This document shows, one piece after another, positions 1-4,833 of a DNA stretch of 6,099 nucleotides. The stretch covers positions 1-6,099 of the forward strand of contig JALXEI010000144.1 in NCBI GenBank assembly GCA_027069645.1. Reading direction: 5' to 3'. The notes under the pieces are model-generated. The model searched no databases, had not been told where the DNA came from, and saw only the letters and a list, made by a program, of their open reading frames with translations. The position numbers and the translations under genes were made by a program. Each line of letters starts with the position of its first letter. The first letter of the stretch is position 1. The DNA comes from Hyphomicrobiales bacterium. Its GTDB lineage: Bacteria > Pseudomonadota > Alphaproteobacteria > Rhizobiales > JAKIUO01.

Positions 1-2
1 GG

Positions 3-88
3 GCAGATTTGCTCCCCCGCTGTGTTGCAAGCTCTTGAAAACCACAAGGTTTCCTGCGAACTTGCGCCTTGCGGGAAAACAAATCTGC
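3..88 (-). other. Long imperfect hairpin (structured RNA or palindromic repeat) downstream of the HIT gene
   Basis: Three nested helices can be read by eye. The outer helix pairs 3-20 with 71-88, the middle helix pairs 27-34 with 58-65, and the inner helix pairs 37-43 with 48-54, closed by a four-base loop at 44-47. Small internal loops lie at 21-26/66-70 and 35-36/55-57. Of 33 paired positions, five are C-A mismatches on the plus strand (12/79, 14/77, 15/76, 32/60, 38/53). Each becomes a G-U wobble on the minus strand, so the fold is complete only as minus-strand RNA. That is also the direction of purC and the HIT gene, which ends at 133. It could be a 3' UTR structure, a small RNA, an unusual terminator or a dispersed palindromic repeat. 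The window edge hides whatever follows it, including any U-tract. Confidence 0.55.
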
Positions 89-132
89 TCCTGCCATTTC
101 GATCCTGTTTATGAGTTTATGACCTAGCATCA

Positions 133-480
133 TCAGTCCGGTTTTGCCGGTGGCGGATCGAGATCACCGGCGCGGCGCGGGATCAGATGAAAATGCACAT
201 GCATGATTTTCTGTCCGGCCGGTTCCCCGATATTGGCCCCGAAATTGAATCCGCCTACCGAGGGATCACCGGTGGCAATGGCAATGCTGCGCTGGCGCGC
301 CAGTTCAAACAGCTCTCCCTGTTCCTCCGGTGTCAGCTCGAATGGCGTGGCCATGCATCTTTTGGGAATAATCAGCGTATGCAGGGGCGCAACCGGGAAT
401 TTGTCATAGATGGCAAAACACAATTCGCTTTCCGCGATCAGTTCAGATTTCGGAATATTGCAAAAAACACAATCAGGCAT
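133..480 (-). CDS. HIT family protein (histidine triad hydrolase/transferase)
   Basis: A 115-residue cytosolic protein of the HIT superfamily, whose members hydrolyse or transfer nucleoside phosphoramidates and dinucleoside polyphosphates. The triad H94-x-H96-x-H98 followed by LIP is clear near the C terminus, and H96 would be the nucleophile in known members. C4 and C7 (CVFC) with H34 match the zinc-binding set of HINT-like branches. The segment NFGANIGEPAGQ at 79-90 is the usual lead into the triad. The length fits a compact single-domain HIT protein. I chose the ATG at 480 because AAGGA lies about 6 nt upstream on the minus strand; an in-frame TTG directly before it would add one residue. 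The gene starts 41 nt after the purC stop on the same strand and is probably co-transcribed with it. The exact substrate cannot be told from sequence. Confidence 0.93.
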   Translation of the reverse strand: MPDCVFCNIPKSELIAESELCFAIYDKFPVAPLHTLIIPKRCMATPFELTPEEQGELFELARQRSIAIATGDPSVGGFNFGANIGEPAGQKIMHVHFHLIPRRAGDLDPPPAKPD

Positions 481-521
481 CAAACTTCCTTCTCCCGATC
501 GTCAGCTCCGGATTGTGCCCT

Positions 522-1301
522 TCAGTCCTCGTTGGAGCTCACCAGCCGCGGGCCTGTCTTCTCCCGCGACAGATCGCCCTCGGGCAAAATGCCAAGACGT
601 TGCGCGACTTCGCGATAGGCTTCGACCAGCCCGCCCATATCCCGGCGAAAGCGGTCCTTGTCCATTTTGTCGTCTGTCTCCACATCCCACAAACGACAAC
701 TGTCAGGGCTGATTTCATCGGCCAGCACAATGCGCATCATGTCATTTTCGACCAGCCGCCCGAATTCAATCTTGAAATCCACAAGCCGGATACCGATGCC
801 CATAAACAGACCGGCCATAAAATCATTAATGCGCAGGGCCATTGCTGTCATTTCATCAATCTCGGGGGGATGGGCCCAGCCAAAAGCCGTGATGTGCTCT
901 TCCGACACCATCGGATCATCAAGTTTGTCTTCCTTGAAGTAAAATTCGACGATCGAGCGCGGCAACGGTGTCCCCTCTTCAAGCCCGAGGCGTTTGGCAA
1001 TGGAGCCCGCCGCAATATTGCGCACAACAACCTCGAGCGGAATGATTTCCACCTCGCGAATCAGTTGCTCACGCATGTTCAGGCGCTTGACAAAATGGGT
1101 CGGGATACCGATTTCCGCGAGTCGCAGGAACAGATATTCGGAAATGCGGTTATTGAGAACACCCTTGCCGTCGATCACTTCGTGTTTTTTGGCATTGAAA
1201 GCCGTGGCATCATCCTTGAAATGCTGCACAAGCAGGCCCGGTTCCGGACCTTCATAAAGGATCTTGGCCTTGCCTTCGTAGATCCGGCGACGTTTGCTCA
1301 T
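522..1301 (-). CDS. purC: Phosphoribosylaminoimidazole-succinocarboxamide synthase (SAICAR synthetase)
   Basis: PurC joins aspartate to CAIR using ATP, giving SAICAR in de novo purine synthesis; it is a cytosolic enzyme. The 259-residue product is close to the usual bacterial single-domain length. Visible family marks are YEGKAK at 8-13, GKGVLNNRIS at 46-55, the first signature EVVVRNIAAGS at 90-100, the second signature DFKIEFGR at 175-182 and DEISPDSCRLWD at 195-206. The ATG at 1301 gives the normal N terminus MSKRRRIYEGK and has a purine-rich stretch (GGGAAAGA) about 9 nt upstream. The reading frame stays open for 23 more codons upstream, but those residues (basic, not family-like) are probably untranslated leader. 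The gene is divergent from the zeta-subunit gene and is followed by a HIT gene, not the purS-purQ-purL run that I recall in many relatives. Confidence 0.97.
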   Translation of the reverse strand: MSKRRRIYEGKAKILYEGPEPGLLVQHFKDDATAFNAKKHEVIDGKGVLNNRISEYLFLRLAEIGIPTHFVKRLNMREQLIREVEIIPLEVVVRNIAAGSIAKRLGLEEGTPLPRSIVEFYFKEDKLDDPMVSEEHITAFGWAHPPEIDEMTAMALRINDFMAGLFMGIGIRLVDFKIEFGRLVENDMMRIVLADEISPDSCRLWDVETDDKMDKDRFRRDMGGLVEAYREVAQRLGILPEGDLSREKTGPRLVSSNED

Positions 1302-1390
1302 GATATTGTTCTTTCCCTTTTTTCGGAACGACAGCCGCCAACGGCAAAGCCGGTGAAACCTCGCACCCAAAAATCCGATTTACGAATCCG

Positions 1391-1419
1391 ACCCTAGCCC
1401 ATCGTGCGCAATGAAACAA
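1391..1419 (-). promoter_or_regulatory. Candidate purC promoter (-35/-10)
   Basis: On the minus strand TTGTTT (1419-1414) is followed, after exactly 17 nt, by TAGGGT (1396-1391). This would start transcription near 1384, leaving a leader of roughly 80 nt before purC. The -35 box lies inside a short octamer tandem repeat (1409-1430). The match to a sigma-70 type consensus is only partial, so this is a guess based on spacing and position. Confidence 0.25.
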
Positions 1420-1430
1420 TGAAGCAATCA
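1409..1430. repeat. Octamer tandem repeat in the purC/zeta divergent spacer
   Basis: Two adjacent octamers, CAATGAAA and CAATGAAG, are followed by a partial third, CAATCA, giving about 2.75 units with an 8-bp period. They overlap the candidate purC -35 box. They could be repeated half-sites for a regulator or a chance low-complexity tract; the sequence does not decide. Confidence 0.4.
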
Positions 1431-1514
1431 GGTCATAGACACATATTGATTTGAAGCCGTTGTCGGTCTATCTCCAGTATAAACCGAATCTTCACACTAT
1501 CCGAGGAAACCGAT

Positions 1515-1847
1515 ATGGATGAATTTGAAAAACGCGGCCAGGCCATTGAAGCCAAATTCGCACAGGATGCCGAACTGCGGTTCAAGGCAAAGGCCCGACG
1601 CAATCGTCTGCTGGGTCTGTGGGCCGCCGAACATCTGGGCCTGTCGGGTCCCGATGCTGAAAACTATGCAAAGGAAGTGATCAAATCTGATCTTCAGGAA
1701 CCCGGCGATGAGGATGTTTTCAGAAAAATCCGTGGCGATTTCGATGCGCAAAAGATCGACCTTTCCGATCACCGGATCAGACGTACCATGAATGAATTGC
1801 TGGTCAGAGCCTTTGACGAGATCGGAAACGGAACCGAAAACGCCTGA
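1515..1847 (+). CDS. ATP synthase F1 zeta (inhibitor) subunit, DUF1476 family
   Basis: A 110-residue soluble protein of the DUF1476 family. In Paracoccus denitrificans this family was shown to be the zeta subunit, which blocks ATP hydrolysis by the F1Fo-ATP synthase. The family core is easily seen: an acidic/basic N-terminal helix (residues 1-20, the inhibitory region in the Paracoccus protein), then ELRFKAKARRNRLLGLWAAE at 20-39, GLSG at 42-45, YAKEV at 51-55 and EPGDEDVFRKI at 62-72. The charged, helix-rich make-up with no membrane segment fits the known four-helix fold. GAGGAAA lies about 6 nt before the ATG and fixes the start. It is divergent from purC, a neighbourhood I recall from other alphaproteobacteria. 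FAQD at 15-18 replaces the more usual FAHD, probably a harmless variation. Confidence 0.93.
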   Translation: MDEFEKRGQAIEAKFAQDAELRFKAKARRNRLLGLWAAEHLGLSGPDAENYAKEVIKSDLQEPGDEDVFRKIRGDFDAQKIDLSDHRIRRTMNELLVRAFDEIGNGTENA

Positions 1848-1885
1848 CCTGTTTTTGCAAGAATGTATATGCACCGTTTGTGTAT

Positions 1886-1899
1886 TTGAGAAAGATCAA
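1886..1899 (+). promoter_or_regulatory. FNR/FixK-type binding box
   Basis: TTGAG-AAAG-ATCAA matches nine of the ten fixed positions of the FNR/FixK consensus TTGAT-N4-ATCAA; a TTGAG first half-site also occurs, as I recall, in Paracoccus FnrP sites. If the factor binds at -41.5, transcription would start near 1934, and TAAACC at 1922-1927 would lie exactly in the -10 place. The box lies 39 bp after the zeta-subunit stop and 128 bp before the ATG of the small membrane protein, which would be the regulated gene. The motif is read directly; the regulation is inferred. Confidence 0.45.
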
Positions 1900-2027
1900 T
1901 GCCGGGAAATGATCCCGCTGCTAAACCGGGTTACGGATTGCTGCACGCGGGTCAGGATTTATGGGAATTTCCACCGGGATGGCCGTTCCCGCCGGACAAG
2001 CGCTGATTGTAACGACAGGAGGAACTG

Positions 2028-2261
2028 ATGATCAAGATTATGGCACTACTGTTCGTAATGGTTGCCCCGACTCTGGCCGGTATTGCCGTTGTTGGTGTGC
2101 TTGCCATGTCTTCACCCATTGACGGGGGCGCTTCATTTGGCCAGCAGGGATCGACTATTTTGATGCTGGTCGTCGGTGCTTTCCTTGTTGCTCTTCCCAT
2201 CAGTTTTGTTGTTGCCCGGATGATCAGCAAATCGATCGCGGACAGGGCTGGCAACGCCTGA
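2028..2261 (+). CDS. Small two-helix membrane protein of unknown function
   Basis: A 77-residue hydrophobic protein with two likely membrane helices, about residues 4-26 and 43-63, joined by a short polar loop (SSPIDGGASFGQQGS). The tail is basic (ARMISKSIADR), so by the positive-inside rule the C terminus probably faces the cytoplasm. No catalytic motif is visible. I have a faint memory of similar small alphaproteobacterial proteins with APTLAG- and ALPISFVVA-like segments, some wrongly named 'CTP synthetase' in databases; I cannot check this and assign no function. The start is firm: AGGAGG at 2017-2022 is an ideal ribosome binding site five bases before the ATG. The gene stands alone on the plus strand behind an FNR-type box, so expression under low oxygen is possible. 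Confidence 0.82.
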   Translation: MIKIMALLFVMVAPTLAGIAVVGVLAMSSPIDGGASFGQQGSTILMLVVGAFLVALPISFVVARMISKSIADRAGNA

Positions 2262-2346
2262 CCCGCCACCGTCTGCTTCCATTTTTCCGGCACCAGGACG
2301 ACAGCCCGCGGTATGGCCGGATATCCGGACCGGGCCGTAGACTCAT

Positions 2347-2377
2347 AAACGGTTTTGGACGGTGTTGATCCGTTTTT
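2347..2377 (+). terminator. Candidate terminator between convergent genes
   Basis: AAACGG (2347-2352) pairs with CCGTTT (2370-2375), and the right arm runs into a five-T tract (2373-2377). An alternative shorter stem, ACGG (2359-2362) with CCGT (2370-2373), leads into the same T tract. It lies between the small membrane gene and the stop of the RlpA-like gene, so it could end both transcripts. The stem is weak and the loop long. Confidence 0.33.
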
Positions 2378-2382
2378 GCGGC

Positions 2383-2739
2383 CTAACGGTGATGTCGGTG
2401 TCTCTTCCTGGAAAACTGTCGGGAGAGACAAACCGTTGTGGAACCTCGTCCCAAAAAACCCAGCTTTCGCGCCGCGGCGCGTGACAGATCAATGATGCGA
2501 CGATTATGAACACTGACCCTTGTGCCAAAGGGCAGGCTGCGATGCGCTGCTGTCAGACGGCGGGAATTCATCCGTTCGCCACTCGCTGTTCGATGGCCGT
2601 CAAGGGCATACCAGGAGGCGCGGCCGCATTGCCGGGCTTCACCACTGTTGATGAAAGCCGATAGCAAAATGAATGCACCGGCAATTATTTTACCCCCCGT
2701 CAGATAAAACTGTTTGCTGATTCCATCTGTTTCGTCCAT
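2383..2739 (-). CDS. Short RlpA-like (double-psi beta-barrel) exported protein with an internal deletion
   Basis: 118 residues. A hydrophobic segment at about 15-31 ending near GEA-RQ (33-37) looks like a signal peptide, so the product would act in the periplasm. The mature part matches the RlpA double-psi beta-barrel family: GRASWY (39-44), TASGERMN (51-58), LTAAHRSLPFGTRVSVHN (62-79), then RIIDLSRAAARKLGFLGRG (81-99). RlpA proteins bind or cleave bare glycan strands of peptidoglycan. Between N79 and R81 the usual stretch of about 20 residues, with NGRSV and the near-invariant DRGPF including its catalytic aspartate, is missing, although both sides stay in frame. The protein may be inactive (an in-frame decayed gene) or an unusually compact variant. 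The start at 2739 is chosen because a signal peptide follows; the frame is open further upstream but would overlap the divergent PAP2 gene. Confidence 0.75.
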   Translation of the reverse strand: MDETDGISKQFYLTGGKIIAGAFILLSAFINSGEARQCGRASWYALDGHRTASGERMNSRRLTAAHRSLPFGTRVSVHNRRIIDLSRAAARKLGFLGRGSTTVCLSRQFSRKRHRHHR

Positions 2740-2780
2740 ATTTTCAACTCTGTTCCTGTCAGTCACCTGAAGGCCACCTT

Positions 2781-2798
2781 TTAGATTTATGCGTCTAA
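2781..2798. promoter_or_regulatory. Inverted repeat, candidate operator between the divergent rlpA-like and PAP2 genes
   Basis: TTAGA (2781-2785) and TCTAA (2794-2798) form a perfect 5-bp inverted repeat with an 8-bp spacer. It lies 16 bp before the PAP2 ATG and about 40 bp before the rlpA-like ATG, so a bound dimer could control both. The stretch just after it (TAATAAATAAAG) is A/T-rich and could hold a -10 element for PAP2, which would then have a very short leader; this would agree with its poor ribosome binding site. The regulator is unknown. Confidence 0.3.
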
Positions 2799-2814
2799 TA
2801 AATAAAGACTTTTT

Positions 2815-3516
2815 ATGAGTGAGGCGAAAAACAGTCATACAAAGCCGTTGCGCACCGTCTGGGCGGCAGCCTTGCTCTGCGGGCTGCTGGCAGGCATTGT
2901 TTTCTCGATCTGGCCGGAGCTGGATCTGTATTCTGCCGCGCTGTTTTATGAAGGCAACGGAAATTTTGTGCTGATTGGCAACCCCGCGGGCACAATACCG
3001 AGATTTCTGTTCCGGCTGTTCTTTATAGGTTTTTGCGCCCTTTGCCTGTTCGGGCTCTTTTATACAATTTTTAAAAAGAACACCCTGCTGGGTTTTGCAA
3101 TCCCTCACTGGGCCTATCTGGTCGCCTGTATGGCCATTGGCCCCGGTATTATAACCAATACCATATTGAAGGATCACTGGGGGCGCGCGCGCCCCATACA
3201 GACGGAACAGTTCGGGTCCAGCGGAAAATTTACCCCGGCCCTGGTTCCTGGCTCAAGCTGTGACCACAACTGCTCGTTTGTCAGCGGGGAAGCCTCGTCA
3301 ATCTTCATGGTCTTTTTTGCCCTCGCCCTGCTGCTTCCCGCCTGGCGCCAGGCACTGTTAGCCGGTGGTGTCATTTTTGGCAGTCTCGCCGGGCTGGTGC
3401 GCATGGGCATGGGCGGCCATTTCCTCTCGGATGTCACCTTCTCGGGCATTTTCATGCTGTTGACCGCCAGCGCCCTTTACTGGCTTGTTTTTACCCGAAC
3501 CGGCCGTTCCGCCTGA
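2815..3516 (+). CDS. PAP2-family membrane phosphatase (lipid phosphatase-like)
   Basis: A 233-residue polytopic inner-membrane protein with about six hydrophobic segments (near 13-33, 65-85, 98-117, 163-177, 180-195 and 208-227). The PAP2 active-site motifs are in order: K119-x6-R126-P127, then SFVSGEAS at 154-161 in the place of PSGH, then R196-x5-H202-x3-D206. H202 would carry the phosphate during turnover. Family members remove phosphate from phosphatidic acid, undecaprenyl pyrophosphate, phosphatidylglycerol phosphate or lipid A; which one applies cannot be told here. E159 stands where the motif-2 histidine usually is. C149 and C153 next to it could form a disulfide on the periplasmic face. 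No strong ribosome binding site precedes the ATG. The stop lies 5 bp from that of the convergent ppk2. Confidence 0.88.
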   Translation: MSEAKNSHTKPLRTVWAAALLCGLLAGIVFSIWPELDLYSAALFYEGNGNFVLIGNPAGTIPRFLFRLFFIGFCALCLFGLFYTIFKKNTLLGFAIPHWAYLVACMAIGPGIITNTILKDHWGRARPIQTEQFGSSGKFTPALVPGSSCDHNCSFVSGEASSIFMVFFALALLLPAWRQALLAGGVIFGSLAGLVRMGMGGHFLSDVTFSGIFMLLTASALYWLVFTRTGRSA

Positions 3517-3521
3517 AAATC

Positions 3522-4559
3522 CTATTTCCTGCGCAAGGCCGGATGCAAACTTTTGCCCAGAATATGTTCGGAACGACCTATGACATGCCCGGAAGAACCG
3601 ACGATCAGCGGATCCGGGCCGCGCACAATATGCAAATCCTTGCCGGGATAATCCAGCGTTGACAAAAAATGCTGCATGGTGTTGAGGCGAGCACGCTTCT
3701 TGTCATCCGACTTGACGATCATCCAGCGCGCATCTGCCGTGTCGGTATAAAAGAACATGGCTTCCTTGGCCTCGGTATAATCGTCCCATTTGTCCAGAGA
3801 GGCGCGATCAATGGGCGAGAGCTTCCATTGCTTCAGGGGCTCTTTTTCGCGTGATTTGAAGCGTCGCAACTGCTCCTGTCTCGTCACCGAGAAATAATAT
3901 TTGTAAAAGCGGATACCGGACTGCACCAGCATGCGTTCAAGCTGCGGCGCCTGGCGCATGAATTCAAGATATTCATTGGGCGTACAAAAGCCCATCACCC
4001 GCTCGACCCCGGCGCGATTGTACCAGGAACGGTCAAACAGGACCATCTCGCCAGCCGAGGGCATGTGCTCGATATAGCGCTGAAAATACCACTGGGTGCG
4101 TTCGCGCTCGGACGGCTTGTTAAGTGCCACGACACGCGCTGTCCTTGGATTGAGATGCTCCATGAAGCGCTTGATGGTGCCGCCCTTGCCTGCCGCATCG
4201 CGGCCCTCGAAAAAGATCACGATGCGCTCACCGGTCTTTTCCACCCAGTCCTGCACCTTCAACAGCTCGATCTGCAATTCGCGCTTGTGGGCCTCGTAAA
4301 CCGGACGCTTTATCTTTGTTTTATAGGGATAGTCACCACTTTCAAAGGCATGGCGGATGGCCTCTGCATCATGGCGCATTTCGGCCAGTGCGTGCAACAC
4401 ACTGCCACGCGGGGCTTTGCCAGCCTTGCCATTCTTCGCCGCTTTGCTGCGTTTTTTTGCGCTTTTCTTCTTTTTGACCGGGGTCTTTTTCAACGCCCTG
4501 CCCTGCTCCTCCTTCTCCGGATCAGCCTGTTGTGTTTTTCCATTTACGATCCCGACCAT
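3522..4559 (-). CDS. ppk2: Polyphosphate kinase 2 (PPK2 family)
   Basis: A 345-residue cytosolic enzyme of the PPK2 family, which moves phosphate between inorganic polyphosphate and nucleotides, usually favouring NDP or NMP phosphorylation. The P-loop domain shows Walker A GRDAAGKGG (119-127), Walker B DRSWYNRAGVE (176-186), and the lid region with RRFKSREKEPLKQWKLS (232-248). D121 and D176, in Walker A and B, are the residues expected to hold magnesium and phosphate. A single full domain with YEAHKRELQIELLKVQDWV ahead of it resembles class I enzymes; nucleotide preference cannot be read off. Residues about 24-50 are a lysine/arginine/alanine-rich, probably disordered tail that might bind polyphosphate or nucleic acid. 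GAGGAG lies 8 nt before the ATG and fixes the start. The gene is probably a single transcription unit, with a palindromic repeat just upstream. Confidence 0.95.
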   Translation of the reverse strand: MVGIVNGKTQQADPEKEEQGRALKKTPVKKKKSAKKRSKAAKNGKAGKAPRGSVLHALAEMRHDAEAIRHAFESGDYPYKTKIKRPVYEAHKRELQIELLKVQDWVEKTGERIVIFFEGRDAAGKGGTIKRFMEHLNPRTARVVALNKPSERERTQWYFQRYIEHMPSAGEMVLFDRSWYNRAGVERVMGFCTPNEYLEFMRQAPQLERMLVQSGIRFYKYYFSVTRQEQLRRFKSREKEPLKQWKLSPIDRASLDKWDDYTEAKEAMFFYTDTADARWMIVKSDDKKRARLNTMQHFLSTLDYPGKDLHIVRGPDPLIVGSSGHVIGRSEHILGKSLHPALRRK

Positions 4560-4601
4560 CTACCCTACTCCTCAACTCAATCTTATCCATCCCGTTACAT
4601 C

Positions 4602-4630
4602 TGAATAATGCCGAAACGATCCTTTGTCAC
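4602..4630 (-). promoter_or_regulatory. Candidate ppk2 promoter beside the palindromic element
   Basis: On the minus strand GTGACA (4630-4625) is followed after 17 nt by TATTCA (4607-4602). The -35 is five of six to TTGACA, but the -10 is poor. The leader would be about 35 nt. The palindromic repeat ends only 3 bp upstream of this -35. Confidence 0.2.
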
Positions 4631-4633
4631 CTT

Positions 4634-4728
4634 GTCATCCCCGCGAAAGCGGGGATCCATACGCCGCAGCGTTCGAGTGTAAAATACAAGGCTTTGTGGT
4701 TATGGATCCCGCCCTTCGGCGGGATGAC
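4634..4728. repeat. 95-bp palindromic repeat element with two hairpin arms (REP/MITE-like)
   Basis: Two 28-bp arms, 4634-4661 and 4701-4728, are inverted copies agreeing at 23 of 28 positions, beginning GTCATCCC and ending GGATCCATA. Each arm is itself a hairpin: ATCCCCGC/GCGGGGAT around GAAA on the left and ATCCCGCC/GGCGGGAT around CTTC on the right. Four of the five arm differences form two compensating pair swaps inside the stems (positions 9/18 and 10/17 of the arm); the fifth is in the loop. The middle (4663-4669 with 4694-4700) can extend the long foldback on the plus strand with three G-U pairs. GTCATCCCCGCGAAAGCGGGG is a type of intergenic repeat I recognise as widespread in proteobacteria, and its translation gives the well-known false 'VIPAKAGI' peptide. 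I see no clear target-site duplication. It lies between the nth stop and the ppk2 start. Confidence 0.85.
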
Positions 4729-4833
4729 ACCGGGTACTTGTGATGGTTTGATGTCTCCCATCCCGATATTTTGCCGATGTTACCAATCACTTATATATAT
4801 CTGTATTATAACTATAAAACACCTTAAATCGCC

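Noticed and set aside
1..97. Minus-strand mini-frame starting ATG at 97 (MAGADLFSRKAQ...) with AGGA upstream, open to the window edge
   Set aside because: Its 32 codons lie almost wholly inside the 3-88 hairpin, which explains the sequence better. It resembles no protein I know, though a real gene start cannot be fully excluded.
1302..1370. 23-residue N-terminal extension of purC
   Set aside because: The family starts at MSKRRRIYEGK, the extension is not family-like, and a purine-rich binding site precedes the ATG at 1301.
513..1397. Long plus-strand frame opposite purC (294 codons)
   Set aside because: It is antisense to a clear purC, shows no domain, and is the kind of shadow frame common opposite a conserved gene.
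1901..1917. Small hairpin CGGGA-AATGA-TCCCG after the zeta gene
   Set aside because: A five-base stem without a T tract is too weak to call a terminator.
1792..2028. Plus-strand frame ending in TGATG overlap with the small membrane gene
   Set aside because: It overlaps the zeta gene out of frame, has a Cys/Arg-rich unlikely composition and no ribosome binding site. The stop-start overlap is chance.
2317..2328. Perfect 12-bp palindrome CCGGATATCCGG
   Set aside because: Short, in a convergent gap, with no promoter context and no second copy seen; chance is likely.
2740..3177. Upstream in-frame extension of the RlpA-like gene
   Set aside because: It would run through the divergent PAP2 gene and place the signal peptide in mid-protein.
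4771..4799. TTGCCG-N17-TATATA, a plus-strand promoter-like pair
   Set aside because: It would point antisense into nth and lies in an A/T-rich stretch where TATATA is expected by chance.
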